Shown here: piece by piece, positions 33,637-43,377 of the stretch
Position numbering within the stretch: position 1 is the first letter of the stretch
Layout: each line of letters begins with the position of its first letter
Assembly (NCBI RefSeq): GCF_028736115.1
Contig: NZ_CP117877.1
Coordinates: 3,224,001-3,288,000, forward strand
DNA: 64,000 nucleotides
DNA from: Mucilaginibacter sp. KACC 22063
Lineage (GTDB): Bacteria; Bacteroidota; Bacteroidia; Sphingobacteriales; Sphingobacteriaceae
Direction: 5' to 3'
Made by a program: the position numbers and the translations under genes
Notes under the pieces: generated by a model
The model's input: the letters and a program-made list of their open reading frames with translations, nothing else
What the model was told of the DNA's origin: nothing
Databases searched by the model: none

Positions 33637-34200
33637 TTACAGTTCTTCAATATTTCGGCGTTTGTCGCTGCCTATTTCTTTAAAATGGCCAGGCGTAAGC
33701 CCCGTCAGTTTTTTAAATTGGTTCGACAGGTATGCTGCACTGCTGTAACCCATACGGTAAGCAATTTCGCTAAGGCTTAGCTCGTCATAAGTGAGCAGCT
33801 CTTTTATCTTTTCTATCTTTTGACTGATATAATACTTTTCGATGGTTGTTCCTGTTGATTCTGAAAAGATATTGCTTAAATATTTATAATCGTATGGCAG
33901 CTGTTGGGTCAGATAATCAGAAAGGTTGACTTGTAATGGCTCATCACTATGGTGTACTAACTCCACAATAATGTTTCTAATCTTTTCAATCAACCTGCTT
34001 TTCCGGTCGTCAATCAGTTCAAAGCCAAGCTTATGCAGTTCGGTATTCAGCTTATCAAGCTGATCTTTAGTAGGTTCTTCGGCAATTTCTGCTTCTCCCA
34101 GATCCACTTGTTTAATATGGTATCCCCCTTCGGTAAGTACTTTCTCAACCGCCATAACACAGCGCTTACAAACCATGTTTTTAATGTGTAACAGAGTCAT
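33637..34200 (-). CDS. AraC-family regulator with N-terminal HMA-like metal site
   Basis: 187-residue regulator. Residues 1-70 (LHIKNMVCKRCVMAVEKVL) resemble a heavy-metal-associated domain with Cys11 and Cys14 as CxxC. Residues about 85-180 form an AraC DNA-binding domain: LPYDYKYLSNIFSESTGTTI for the first helix-turn-helix, ISQKIEKIKELLTYDELSLS, IAYRMGYSSAAYLSNQFKKL for the second, then TGLTPGHFKE. Regulators with this architecture are known in Bacteroidota next to metal-handling genes. It probably senses copper or a related thiophilic metal and controls the HMA-MauE gene 76 bases downstream on the same strand. Confidence 0.85.
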   Translation of the reverse strand: MTLLHIKNMVCKRCVMAVEKVLTEGGYHIKQVDLGEAEIAEEPTKDQLDKLNTELHKLGFELIDDRKSRLIEKIRNIIVELVHHSDEPLQVNLSDYLTQQLPYDYKYLSNIFSESTGTTIEKYYISQKIEKIKELLTYDELSLSEIAYRMGYSSAAYLSNQFKKLTGLTPGHFKEIGSDKRRNIEEL

Positions 34201-34270
34201 AATTTCAACATCAAATGTACAATTACCGAAGTTTCTAAATTTAAGTAACTTAGCTTAACCAATTTCAACA

Positions 34271-35824
34271 ATGCCTTATAAAAACCGCAAGCCAAGCTAT
34301 GGCAATTATATACTCCTGTTTGTATTACTAAAAGTACTTTTTAACCTGCTTTGTTTCAGTCATTACGGCTTTCACCGCGATGAGCTATTACATTTAGCTT
34401 TAGCAGATCATTTAAGCTGGGGTTATAAAGAAGTACCGCCATTTATTGCCTTGCTTGCCTTTATAGTTAAGCATGTACTCGGCGGTTCTATGTTTGCTAC
34501 GCGACTGTTCCCTACTATTTTTTCTGCCGCTTTAATATGGCTTGTGGGTAAGCTTGTGGTAGAGTTTGGTGGCAGGCGCTTCGCCATAGCAGTTGCCTGC
34601 TTAAGCATCATCTTTTCTCCGGGCTTTTCTGGCAGCGGTTATCTTTTTCAGCCGGTTATCTTTGATCAGTTTTGGTGGGTGCTCAGCGTTTGGCTATTGG
34701 TGAAGTTTATAAACACCAAAGAGAACAAGTTTATTTACCTTTTTGGTGTTGCAGTAGGCCTTGGTATACTCACAAAATACACCATGCTGTTTTTTATAGC
34801 TGCATTGTTGATAGGGCTATTAAGCAGCAAGCACCGAAAGCTATTAATCAGTAAACCTTTTTTATTAAGTGCGCTCATTGCATTGCTGATCTTTCTACCC
34901 AACATCATCTGGCAATCTACTCACCATTTACCGGTGTTTACACACATGCATAAACTGCAAAAGTATCAGCTGGATGGAAATGATCGTACAGATTTTGTGA
35001 AGCAAACCTTCCTGATAAATGGCGTAGCGCTATTTGTTTGGTTGATTGGATTTGTATGCTTTTTTGCATCGTACAAGCTAAGGCGCTATGCCTTTTTAGC
35101 TATAGCATTTGTAGCGGTGTTTACCTTCCTATTGGCAATGCATGGTAAGTCCTACTATCTCTTCCCTGCCTTCCCAATGTTGTTTGCCGCAGGCGGATAC
35201 ATGATAGAACGCTGGGTTAAAACCAGCTGGAACATATTGCGTGTTGTAATTATCCTGCTATTTACAGTGCCTAATATGCTGTTATTCCCTGTAGCGCTGC
35301 CATTTTTACCGCTTAAAACTACGGTTGCTTATATCGACAAACTAAAGCAACGGTTACCTGGTTTTCGTTTTGCGGTAACCTGGGAAGACCACAAACAGCA
35401 CCCGCTTACACAAGACTATGCCGACATGCTTGGCTGGGATGAAATGGTAAATGCATCTGTAGCTGCTTACAACAAACTTAACCCCGGTGAACAGGCAGGT
35501 ACTGTATTCTTTGCTGATAATTACGGCGAATCAGGAGCATTTATGCACCTTGCTCCCCCTGAGCTACAGCCTAAATTTATAAGTATGGATAGTAGCTTTG
35601 CATTATGGGCACCTGCTGACTTGAATGCAAAAAACCTGATCTATATCAGCGACGATGCCGATGTAAGCGACCTGATACCATTTTCTGAAAGCATAGTAAA
35701 AGTAGGCGAAGTAACTAATCCGCTTGCGCGCGAGTATGGTACAGCGGTATTCTTAATCAAGGGAATTAAACCGGAGCTAAGGAAAATCTATCAACAGCAT
35801 TTGCAACAAAAGCTGTTAGAGTAA
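34271..35824 (+). CDS. ArnT/PMT-like glycosyltransferase, GT39-type
   Basis: 517-residue integral membrane protein with about ten helices. Acidic catalytic residues are placed as in the PMT_2 family: FHRDELLHLALADHLSWGY at residues about 33-52 (Asp-Glu in the first periplasmic loop) and VPPFIALLAF, followed by ATRLFPTIFSAALIWLVGKL. Such enzymes transfer a sugar from a polyprenyl-phosphate donor to lipid or protein at the periplasmic face. A soluble C-terminal domain (residues about 365-517, with FAVTWEDHKQHPLTQDYADM) follows. The gene is alone, closed by a terminator. The acceptor is unknown. Confidence 0.85.
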   Translation: MPYKNRKPSYGNYILLFVLLKVLFNLLCFSHYGFHRDELLHLALADHLSWGYKEVPPFIALLAFIVKHVLGGSMFATRLFPTIFSAALIWLVGKLVVEFGGRRFAIAVACLSIIFSPGFSGSGYLFQPVIFDQFWWVLSVWLLVKFINTKENKFIYLFGVAVGLGILTKYTMLFFIAALLIGLLSSKHRKLLISKPFLLSALIALLIFLPNIIWQSTHHLPVFTHMHKLQKYQLDGNDRTDFVKQTFLINGVALFVWLIGFVCFFASYKLRRYAFLAIAFVAVFTFLLAMHGKSYYLFPAFPMLFAAGGYMIERWVKTSWNILRVVIILLFTVPNMLLFPVALPFLPLKTTVAYIDKLKQRLPGFRFAVTWEDHKQHPLTQDYADMLGWDEMVNASVAAYNKLNPGEQAGTVFFADNYGESGAFMHLAPPELQPKFISMDSSFALWAPADLNAKNLIYISDDADVSDLIPFSESIVKVGEVTNPLAREYGTAVFLIKGIKPELRKIYQQHLQQKLLE

Positions 35825-35843
35825 GCGGATTTGATCTTATACT

Positions 35844-35879
35844 AAAAAGGCGCCAAGCTTATCGCTTAGCGCCTTTTTT
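35844..35879. terminator. Bidirectional terminator
   Basis: Stem AAAAAGGCGC / GCGCCTTTTT with an inner AGC/GCT pairing lies between the glycosyltransferase and the converging cystathionine beta-synthase gene, with T-rich flanks on both strands. Confidence 0.85.
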
Positions 35880-35895
35880 ATGGGCTTATATATTC

Positions 35896-37257
35896 TTATG
35901 CAGATATCGCGTTGATGATATCGTATTGAGTAATAATCTCAATTTTTCCTTGCTCATCTTCAACAAGCACCGCAATATTGTCTTTATTGATCATCGAAGA
36001 TATTTTATCAATCGATGTATTCAGATCAACAAAAGGAAATGGCTTAGTAGTGATGGTACTTACCGGAGCTGACTTCAAACCCGGATTTTCAAGCAATCGA
36101 TCTAAAATGTCACTTTCTGTGATCTTACCGATAACCATACCTTGCTGAGTAACCGGAATCTGAGAAATATTAAGTGTCTTAATCGTATTAATTGCCTCTA
36201 AAACAGATTTTTCAGAATCAATGGTAATGATCTCTGATTTCTCTTTCTTATGAATAATGTCGCGGGCGGTCATTTTTTCATCTTTCAGGAAACCACGTTC
36301 GCGCAACCAATCTTCGTTATACATTTTACCCAGGTAACGGGTACCATGATCCGGAAAAATAATAACCACTACATCACCCTCTTTAAATCGGTCTTTCATT
36401 TGCAGTGTACCAGCCACCGCAGAACCGGTTGAATTACCTGCGAAAATACCTTCTTTTAAAGCGATCTCGCGGGTCATTAAAGCTGCATCCTTATCAGATA
36501 CCTTTTCAAAGTGGTCGATCAGGCTAAAGTCAACGTTTTGCGGTAAAAAGTCTTCGCCTATACCTTCTGTGATATAAGGGTAGATCTCGTTTTTATCGAA
36601 GATGCCTGTCTCTTTGTATTTTTTAAATACTGATCCGTAAGTATCAATGCCCAACACCTGGATGTTAGGATTTTTTTCTTTTAAATAACGTGCTGTACCA
36701 GAAATAGTACCCCCGGTACCTACGCCTACTACCAGGTGAGTGATCTTGCCTTCAGTTTGCTCCCATATTTCGGGGCCGGTTTGCTCGTAATGCGCCTGCG
36801 AGTTTGAAAGGTTATCATACTGGTTTGGCTTCCATGAGTTAGGTACCTCTCTCTCTAATCGCGAAGATACAGAGTAATACGAGCGCGGGTCTTCAGGCTC
36901 AACGTTGGTAGGGCAAACGATTACTTCTGCACCAAAGGCACGCAACGCATCAAATTTCTCTTTCGATTGTTTATCGGTACTGGTAAAAATACACTTGTAG
37001 CCTTTGATAACCGCCGCAATAGCAAGGCCCATACCTGTATTACCAGATGTACCCTCTATGATGGTACCGCCTGGTTTTAAACGGCCGTCTCTTTCTGCAT
37101 CCTCAATCATTTTTAAAGCCATACGGTCTTTAATTGAGTTGCCCGGGTTGGTAGTTTCTATTTTGGCCAATACCGTTGCTGGTATATCCTTAGTTATTTT
37201 ATTAAGTTTTACCAGGGGCGTGTCGCCAATGGTTTCAAGTATATTGTTGTACCACAT
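35896..37257 (-). CDS. Cystathionine beta-synthase-like PLP enzyme with CBS pair
   Basis: 453-residue fold-type II PLP enzyme that condenses serine (or a derivative) with homocysteine or sulphide. The PLP lysine is Lys43 in NPGNSIKDRMA; the substrate loop EGTSGNTGMGL and the phosphate loop GVGTGGTISGTARYL follow. Residues from about 335 are two CBS domains (VLEAINTIKTLNISQIPVTQ and related), which bind adenosyl ligands in other members. I start at the ATG at 37257 (MWYNNILETIGDTPLVKL); an upstream TTG adds six residues. Cysteine synthase activity is an alternative, but the CBS pair favours cystathionine beta-synthase. Confidence 0.88.
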   Translation of the reverse strand: MWYNNILETIGDTPLVKLNKITKDIPATVLAKIETTNPGNSIKDRMALKMIEDAERDGRLKPGGTIIEGTSGNTGMGLAIAAVIKGYKCIFTSTDKQSKEKFDALRAFGAEVIVCPTNVEPEDPRSYYSVSSRLEREVPNSWKPNQYDNLSNSQAHYEQTGPEIWEQTEGKITHLVVGVGTGGTISGTARYLKEKNPNIQVLGIDTYGSVFKKYKETGIFDKNEIYPYITEGIGEDFLPQNVDFSLIDHFEKVSDKDAALMTREIALKEGIFAGNSTGSAVAGTLQMKDRFKEGDVVVIIFPDHGTRYLGKMYNEDWLRERGFLKDEKMTARDIIHKKEKSEIITIDSEKSVLEAINTIKTLNISQIPVTQQGMVIGKITESDILDRLLENPGLKSAPVSTITTKPFPFVDLNTSIDKISSMINKDNIAVLVEDEQGKIEIITQYDIINAISA

Positions 37258-37337
37258 ATTATTGCAAAGTTGCAAATAGGCAGTGGAATATCCATGCCTG
37301 TTTGTAATTAATCTATTAAAATGATAGACTTTTGACC

Positions 37338-38201
37338 TTAAAAAATCAGATGCTTAACCGTTAAACCGTTGTTAATTAATTGCTTAAGCGACTGTATACC
37401 GATCTTTAAATGTGTTTCCACATAGCTTTCGGTAACTTTCGAATCGCTTTCGGCAGTTTTAACACCCTCCGGTATCATCGGCTGATCTGATACTAACAAT
37501 AACGCACCGGTTGGGATCTTATTGGCAAAGCCGGTGGTGAAGATGGTAGCTGTTTCCATATCCACAGCCATTGCCCTTAGTGTTTTAAGATATTTTTTAA
37601 AGTCTTTATCATGCTCCCATACCCTGCGGTTGGTAGTGTAGCAGGTACCGGTCCAGTAATCGCGGCTAAAATCACGAATGGTGGTAGATATTGCTTTTTG
37701 AAGGGCGAAAGCCGGTAGTGCAGGCACTTCTGGCGGCAGATAATCGTTTGATGTACCTTCTCCCCTGATGGCCGCAATTGGCAGGATCAGGTCGCCTACA
37801 TTGTTCTTCTTTTTAAGGCCGCCGCATTTACCTAAAAATATAACGGCTTTAGGTTTTATGGCAGTAAGCAAATCCATTACAGTTGCTGCAACCGGGCTGC
37901 CCATACCGAAATTTATAATAGTTATACCGTCGGCAGTTACACTTTGCATAGGCTTATCAAGGCCCATAATAGGTGCATTATCGTTCCATTGAGAAAATAG
38001 CTGCAGGTATTTAGAAAAATTGGTCAGGATGATGTATTGGCTAAAATCGCTAAGCGGACGACCTGTATAACGCGGCAACCAGTTGTCAACGATAGACTCC
38101 TTGGTTTTTAATCCCGACTTTACAGGCGATTGGATTTCCTTAACTTTTTTAGCTTGTTCAACAATGGCGGGATCTTTTTTGATTTCGATTTCTTCGTTCA
38201 T
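37338..38201 (-). CDS. amn: AMP nucleosidase
   Basis: 287-residue cytoplasmic enzyme of the PNP/UDP phosphorylase fold that splits AMP to adenine and ribose 5-phosphate. Family segments seen: INFGMGSPVAATVMDLLTA (phosphate loop), VIFLGKCGGLKKKNNVGDL, AIRGEGTSNDYLPPEVPALP, and MAVDMETATIF with the Met-Glu that binds the ribose. The length fits the short AMP nucleosidases of Bacteroidota, which lack the N-terminal domain of the E. coli enzyme. It lies 80 bases after the cystathionine beta-synthase start on the same strand and may be separately expressed. Confidence 0.85.
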   Translation of the reverse strand: MNEEIEIKKDPAIVEQAKKVKEIQSPVKSGLKTKESIVDNWLPRYTGRPLSDFSQYIILTNFSKYLQLFSQWNDNAPIMGLDKPMQSVTADGITIINFGMGSPVAATVMDLLTAIKPKAVIFLGKCGGLKKKNNVGDLILPIAAIRGEGTSNDYLPPEVPALPAFALQKAISTTIRDFSRDYWTGTCYTTNRRVWEHDKDFKKYLKTLRAMAVDMETATIFTTGFANKIPTGALLLVSDQPMIPEGVKTAESDSKVTESYVETHLKIGIQSLKQLINNGLTVKHLIF

Positions 38202-38310
38202 ATTCCTCTTTTAACTTGCCTGGCACCATTACCAGGGCTTTTTAACATCTTAGCCCCTTCCGGTATGAAAGAGGCTTAATTTCCTTTTTAGGAAAGGATC
38301 AGATACAACA

Positions 38311-38333
38311 AACCCCGGCGTTTCACCAGGGTT
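38311..38333 (-). terminator. Weak hairpin after clpX
   Basis: On the minus strand AACCCTGG pairs with CCGGGGTT with one mismatch, about 45 bases after the clpX stop. The T-run is poor. Confidence 0.35.
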
Positions 38334-38375
38334 GCGTGTCTTAACAAATATAAGTGTTAGAAAATAACCTGTTTG

Positions 38376-39614
38376 TTAAGCTACTTTTAATTTTTTAAGG
38401 TCCGATTTTTCAAATTTCTCACGGGCATAGTCAAGCGTAACGTTTAAACGCTTAACATCTTTCTGCGATGGAAAATCAAACATGGCATCAATCATAATGG
38501 CTTCGCAAATAGAGCGCAAACCACGGGCACCAAGTTTAAACTCCATTGCTTTGTCCACAATAAAGTCAAGTACTTCGTCTTCAAAGTCCAGTTTAACACC
38601 TTCATATTCAAACAGTTTTTTGTACTGTTTAAGTAGCGAGTTTTTAGGCTCGGTAAGGATGCTGTGCAATGCACTGCGGTCAAGCGGATTTAGGTAAGTA
38701 AGTACCGGTAAACGGCCGATCAGCTCTGGTATCAAACCGAAAGACTTAAGATCCTGCGGAGTGATATACTTATAAAGGTTTTTAAGATCAACCTCGCTAT
38801 CGTCGTTCTTTAATTTATACCCAACTGTTTGCGTACGCAAACGGCTTGCAATTTTCTTCTCTATACCGTCAAACGCACCACCGCATATAAACAGGATGTT
38901 GCTGGTATTAACGGTGATCATTTTCTGATCTGGGTGTTTACGGCCGCCTTGAGGTGGTACGTTAACCATAGTACCTTCTAAAATCTTCAAAAGGGCTTGT
39001 TGTACACCTTCGCCAGATACATCGCGGGTAATAGATGCATTGTCGCTTTTGCGTGCAATTTTATCCACCTCGTCAATGTAAACGATACCTTTTTCTGCGG
39101 CGGTTACATCGTAATCGGCAGCTTGCAGTAATCGTGTTAATATGCTTTCAACGTCCTCGCCTACGTAACCGGCTTCAGTTAATACTGTAGCATCACAGAT
39201 ACAGAAGGGTACGTTAAGTACTTTGGCAATGGTTTTGGCCAGTAAGGTTTTACCCGTACCGGTTTCGCCTACCATAATGATGTTCGATTTTTCAATCTCT
39301 ACCTCATCTTTTTCAATACGCTGGTTTAAACGCTTGTAATGGTTATATACTGCTACTGAAAGAATTTTCTTGGCATCATCCTGACCAATTACATACTGGT
39401 CAAGGTGTGTTTTAATTTCGGCAGGCTTTAATATTGTCGGTGCAGATGGAGACGACTTAACTTTACGAACCTTAAGTTCTTCAGCTAATATCTCGTTGGC
39501 CTGGTTCACACATTTATCACAGATGTGCGCATCCAGCCCGGCTATCAGCATCAGGGAATCCTGTTTACCGGCGCCACAAAACGAACACCTGATTTCCTTG
39601 CTGTTCTTATTCAT
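38376..39614 (-). CDS. clpX: ATP-dependent protease ATP-binding subunit ClpX
   Basis: AAA+ unfoldase (412 aa) that delivers substrates to ClpP. The N-terminal zinc finger has Cys10, Cys13, Cys32 and Cys35; the Walker A GETGTGKT is at residues 116-123, Walker B is [10 protein letters not shown], and [30 protein letters not shown] and [11 protein letters not shown] (near sensor 1 and the pore region) follow. [13 protein letters not shown] is the sensor-2 helix. Full family length. It is 106 bases downstream of clpP and belongs to the tig-clpP-clpX group, interrupted here by a small four-helix bundle gene. Confidence 0.96.
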   Translation of the reverse strand: MNKNSKEIRCSFCGAGKQDSLMLIAGLDAHICDKCVNQANEILAEELKVRKVKSSPSAPTILKPAEIKTHLDQYVIGQDDAKKILSVAVYNHYKRLNQRIEKDEVEIEKSNIIMVGETGTGKTLLAKTIAKVLNVPFCICDATVLTEAGYVGEDVESILTRLLQAADYDVTAAEKGIVYIDEVDKIARKSDNASITRDVSGEGVQQALLKILEGTMVNVPPQGGRKHPDQKMITVNTSNILFICGGAFDGIEKKIASRLRTQTVGYKLKNDDSEVDLKNLYKYITPQDLKSFGLIPELIGRLPVLTYLNPLDRSALHSILTEPKNSLLKQYKKLFEYEGVKLDFEDEVLDFIVDKAMEFKLGARGLRSICEAIMIDAMFDFPSQKDVKRLNVTLDYAREKFEKSDLKKLKVA

Positions 39615-39678
39615 CTGATAATGGTTTTAATCAAAATTAGTAAAATATCCCGTAACTCACAAACTCGCTTCAAGGTAT

Positions 39679-39708
39679 AACAGGAAACCGCCGCGGTGGT
39701 TTCCTGTT
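39679..39708. other. Hairpin between clpP and clpX
   Basis: An 11-bp perfect inverted repeat (AACAGGAAACC / GGTTTCCTGTT) with an 8-base loop lies in the spacer. On the minus strand it has no T-run after it, so attenuation or mRNA processing is as likely as termination. Confidence 0.5.
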
Positions 39709-39720
39709 ATTTTTTATTTT

Positions 39721-40440
39721 TTACTTCTCGCTTCCGCTGCGAAGAACTTCATCAACCATACCGAATGCTTTTGCTTCATCAGCAATCATCCAATGGTCGC
39801 GGTCTGATGCTTCCCAAACTTTCTCGTAAGGTGTGCCGCTGTGTTTAGAGATGATCTCATAAAGCTCTTTTTTAAGCTTTTGAATCTCGCGGGCAGTGAT
39901 CTCGATATCAGAAGCCTGGCCTTGCGCACCACCCAGGGGTTGGTGAATCATTACGCGTGAGTGTGGTAAAGCCGCGCGTTTGCCATCGGCACCGGCACAT
40001 AATAATACAGCAGCCATTGAAGCAGCCATACCTGTACAAATGGTAGCAACATCGTTACTTACAAATTGCATGGTATCATAGATACCTAAGCCCGCATAAA
40101 CAGAACCACCAGGTGAGTTGATATAGATCTGGATGTCACGTTTAGCATCGGCTGATTGTAAGAACAGTAATTGCGCCTGGATGATGTTAGCAATATTTTC
40201 ATAAATGGCATCACCTAAAAAGATGATACGGTCCATCATTAAACGAGAAAACACGTCCATTTGAGCTACGTTAAGCTGACGTTCCTCAATAATGTAAGGA
40301 GTCATGCCAACTGGATTTGCAATAGCAGTAGGCATCATTTTGTGCTCAACGCTTGATATAAATTTATCTACGTAGATGCTGTTAATACGGTGGTGCTTAA
40401 CGGCATATTTTCTGAACTCGTCTTTATTAATATTATTCAT
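39721..40440 (-). CDS. clpP: ATP-dependent Clp protease proteolytic subunit
   Basis: Serine protease subunit (239 aa) of the ClpXP complex. The catalytic Ser141 is in GMAASMAAVL and His166 in SRVMIHQPLGG; the handle segment IYINSPGGSVYAGLGIYDTM precedes them. It begins at the ATG at 40440 (MNNINKDEFRKYAV); a TTG 57 bases upstream in frame is unlikely. About 40 residues precede the usual ClpP start, longer than in E. coli, but similar N-terminal extensions occur in this phylum and may be removed autocatalytically. Confidence 0.95.
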   Translation of the reverse strand: MNNINKDEFRKYAVKHHRINSIYVDKFISSVEHKMMPTAIANPVGMTPYIIEERQLNVAQMDVFSRLMMDRIIFLGDAIYENIANIIQAQLLFLQSADAKRDIQIYINSPGGSVYAGLGIYDTMQFVSNDVATICTGMAASMAAVLLCAGADGKRAALPHSRVMIHQPLGGAQGQASDIEITAREIQKLKKELYEIISKHSGTPYEKVWEASDRDHWMIADEAKAFGMVDEVLRSGSEK

Positions 40441-40537
40441 TGTATAATGGGTTTTAAAGTTAGCTTGGCGCAAGGCGATGGGCGTTGTTACATCCAAACA
40501 CCATTTATAAAAAATTGATTGCGACTATTTATTAAAA

Positions 40538-40903
40538 TCAGTCTTCTTTGCTAAGGTACTTCTGAAAGCTGTTTATTTTGCGGGCTAATTTATTTAATTC
40601 TTCTAAAAAATAAACTAATTGCTCATTGGAAATAAACTGGCGAAGATGAAGAAGATGTAAGATGTTGGCATTTTCAAATACCGAACGATGAGCGTAGTCC
40701 AGAAAACGGCAAAACTCTTTTTTTGAGCTGGCACCACTCCCTTCTGCGATATTATTTGAAATACTGAGAGCAGCCCCATTGAGCTGCTCTGCAAATCTGT
40801 ATTTCTTTTTTGTTTCCAGTAAGTCAGCTATATCACATAACTGATTACCTATATTAATGGACAGTTGCCAAATTTCAAGGTTTTGAAATCTAAATTGATT
40901 CAT
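40538..40903 (-). CDS. Four-helix bundle protein (S23 / 23S-rRNA IVS type)
   Basis: 121-residue all-helical protein of the family first seen in 23S rRNA intervening sequences (TIGR02436). It shows the opening FQNLEIWQLSINIGNQLCDI, the central LNGAALSISNNIAEGSG and RFLDYAHRSVFENANILHLL, all diagnostic. It is thought to fold as a homopentamer; no clear function is known. Here it sits between clpP and the trigger factor gene in the same direction, splitting a conserved gene pair, so it is likely a recent insertion. There are 97 bases to clpP and 71 to tig. Confidence 0.88.
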   Translation of the reverse strand: MNQFRFQNLEIWQLSINIGNQLCDIADLLETKKKYRFAEQLNGAALSISNNIAEGSGASSKKEFCRFLDYAHRSVFENANILHLLHLRQFISNEQLVYFLEELNKLARKINSFQKYLSKED

Positions 40904-40974
40904 AGTACAATATAGTACTATATCATCAATTAGACTTTAACGCCTTTCGCTTCGTGCCAACCGCCTATCTTAGC

Positions 40975-42327
40975 TTACTTAGCCAGCTCTTCAAACTCTT
41001 TGTAAGAAATCTCTTTCTGATTTAAAGTAATGATACCTTTAAGGTATTCAAAAACTTTAATAGCTTTTACTTCTTCGAAAATGCGGTTTGCGTTTTCTTT
41101 GTTCTGTAAAAACTGAACAGCATACTGAGATAATTGCTCCTCGCTGATTGGCTGAGGGCTGTACATTCTGAACTGTGCATCTAACTGGCGTTTTGCCTGC
41201 TCAAATACTTCTTTGTATTCGATCTTAATGTCCTGGTCGCGAACAACTTTGTTAGCAATCAAAGTCCATTTAAGATTTTTAGCAAAATCATCATAACCAC
41301 CAGCTAACTCTTCGTCGCTCAACTTATCGTTGGTTGCTTTTAACCAGCGTCTTAAAAACTCGTCAGGCAATTCAAAGTTAATTTTCTGAATACTGTATTC
41401 ATAAAGGTCATTTTGCAGTTTGCGGTCCGAGTCCTGCTGCATCATGCCTTCTAACTCTTCAGTGATCTTAGCTTTAAATTGCTCTTCGGTAGTTACATCT
41501 GTACCTTCACCAAATATTTTATCAAAGAACGCCTGATCAAGATCGCTTTCTTCTAAACGGTTAACGTTTTTGACAGTTAAACGGAAGTTTGATTTAAGAT
41601 CGGCAGCTTCATCTTCTTCGATTTTCAATACACCTGCAATGCGGGCAGCTTCGTTATTATAAGCTTTCTGAATATCGAAATCAACAGTGTCGTCTTTCTT
41701 TAAACCAACTAACGATTTTTTGATCGCTTCGTCCTGTACCTGATCTATACGAACTGATACAGTTTTAGTAATTCCACCTTCAAAAACAGAACCATCTGGC
41801 GAAAGCTGGGTTAATTCTGACCAAAGCACGTCATCTTCTGCCGATACGTCAGGGTTTGTCATTTTGCCATAGCTACGACGAAGGTTTTTAATACGAGATG
41901 CTAACGTTTCGTCATCCACTTTAATTACATACTGATCAAGTTTATCAGCAGATGAAAAGTCAATCGCAAAATCAGGTGCTAAACCAACTTCGTAAGTAAA
42001 GTTGAAATTATCGTTGAAATCCCAGTTATATTGAGTTTCGTCATCCATTTTTGGAAGCGGCTGGCCCAATACCTCTAACTGCTGCTCTTCAATATAATTG
42101 TTGATAGTATCTGATAACAGGTTATTGATTTCGTCAACCAGTATGCTTTTACCATACATACGTTTAATATGAGCAGGCGGAACCATACCCGGACGAAAGC
42201 CAGGGATTTTCGCTTTTTTAGCCTGTTCTTTTATCGCTTTATCAACACGTGGCTGGTAATCTTCAGGATTAAGGTTAATGGAAATGGTTGCATTAAGCTT
42301 ACCTGTTTTTTCCTGTGAGATGTTCAT
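40975..42327 (-). CDS. tig: Trigger factor
   Basis: Ribosome-associated chaperone (450 aa). The N-terminal ribosome-binding domain has the signature IPGFRPGMVPPAHIKRMYGK at about residues 41-60. The middle PPIase-like domain contains DVLWSELTQLSPDGSVFEGG, without the canonical active-site GF motif, as in many Bacteroidota. The helical arm domain follows, with YDDFAKNLKWTLIANKVV and QYAVQFLQNKENANRIFEEV. It starts with MNISQEKTGKLN. A TATTTTTG element lies on the minus strand about 65 bases upstream. It is the first gene of the tig-clpP-clpX group. Confidence 0.94.
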   Translation of the reverse strand: MNISQEKTGKLNATISINLNPEDYQPRVDKAIKEQAKKAKIPGFRPGMVPPAHIKRMYGKSILVDEINNLLSDTINNYIEEQQLEVLGQPLPKMDDETQYNWDFNDNFNFTYEVGLAPDFAIDFSSADKLDQYVIKVDDETLASRIKNLRRSYGKMTNPDVSAEDDVLWSELTQLSPDGSVFEGGITKTVSVRIDQVQDEAIKKSLVGLKKDDTVDFDIQKAYNNEAARIAGVLKIEEDEAADLKSNFRLTVKNVNRLEESDLDQAFFDKIFGEGTDVTTEEQFKAKITEELEGMMQQDSDRKLQNDLYEYSIQKINFELPDEFLRRWLKATNDKLSDEELAGGYDDFAKNLKWTLIANKVVRDQDIKIEYKEVFEQAKRQLDAQFRMYSPQPISEEQLSQYAVQFLQNKENANRIFEEVKAIKVFEYLKGIITLNQKEISYKEFEELAK

Positions 42328-42487
42328 TTTATTTTAAGGAATTTATTGTTTACTTAATATCTGCCACACAGCAGAAATTTGAGGCGCAAAAATAAGGATT
42401 TTTTTTATTTTTAACTCACTTATTATTAGTAACTGAGTTATTTAGCTATTGATATAACTTATTTACCGTTCCTATTTTAAATTATTT

Positions 42488-43330
42488 ATGAAGGTATTGG
42501 TAACGGGCTCTGCCGGTAAATTAGGTAAGGCTGTTGTTGAGAAATTGAAATCAATCAACTACAGTGTAACAGGGGTTGATTTGCTGCCCAGCCCTACTAC
42601 AGATCTTGTCCTCGACATTAAAAACAGAGGCAATTTGAACAATGCCTACAAAAATATGGATGCAGTTATCCATACAGCAGCTACACATGGCAAGCATTAT
42701 GATCTTAATTACTCCAGGGAAGAGTTTATTGATACCAATATTTATGGCACTTTAAACCTGCTAAATGCTTCGGTGAAGCATAATGTGAAGCAGTTTTTGT
42801 ATATAAGCACAACCTCAATCTACGGAACGGCAATGGTAAATGCTGACCAGGCTGTTTGGGTAAACGAAGAACTAACCGAGCAGCCAAGGGATATTTACGA
42901 CATTACTAAACAAACCGCCGAACAGCTTTGCAAGGATTTTTTTTACAAGGAAGGATTGCAAACATCCGTTTATCGCGTTGGAAGGTTTTTGCCCGAGAGT
43001 CCGAATCTGGAAGCCAACCACCGCTTATACCGCGGACTTGATGAGCGTGACGGTGCAGAAGCGCTTTATCTGGCACTGCAACATCAGTTCGATAAATTTG
43101 AGATATTTAATATTGCAAGCACCAGTCCTTTTTTAAAAAGTGATATGGTAAAACTTAAGCATAATCCTAAAGAAGTAATATTAAACCTATATCCCGAAGC
43201 AGAAGCAATTTATGCGTCAAGAAACTGGGTATTTTCTGAAAGTATTGACCGGGTTTATGTAACCGATAAGGCTAAAGAAATGTTAGGCTATTCGCCCAAA
43301 TATACATTTGATTATTTACTAAACAATTGA
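42488..43330 (+). CDS. NAD(P)-dependent epimerase/dehydratase (SDR)
   Basis: 280-residue extended short-chain dehydrogenase. The nucleotide loop GSAGKLG is at residues 7-13, the catalytic pair Tyr137 and Lys141 in YDITKQTAEQL, and the upstream Ser/Thr in YISTTSIYG. The family acts on nucleotide sugars or related compounds; the substrate cannot be read. It is divergent from tig with 160 bases between them and is probably a single gene. Confidence 0.85.
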   Translation: MKVLVTGSAGKLGKAVVEKLKSINYSVTGVDLLPSPTTDLVLDIKNRGNLNNAYKNMDAVIHTAATHGKHYDLNYSREEFIDTNIYGTLNLLNASVKHNVKQFLYISTTSIYGTAMVNADQAVWVNEELTEQPRDIYDITKQTAEQLCKDFFYKEGLQTSVYRVGRFLPESPNLEANHRLYRGLDERDGAEALYLALQHQFDKFEIFNIASTSPFLKSDMVKLKHNPKEVILNLYPEAEAIYASRNWVFSESIDRVYVTDKAKEMLGYSPKYTFDYLLNN

Positions 43331-43377
43331 ACTGTTGTAAGTAGTAAACCTTTATCACCGCTGCTTGTTATGCAATC

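Noticed and set aside
40441..40497. Upstream TTG extension of clpP
   Set aside because: The added 19 residues lack any ClpP similarity, and an ATG is present at 40440.
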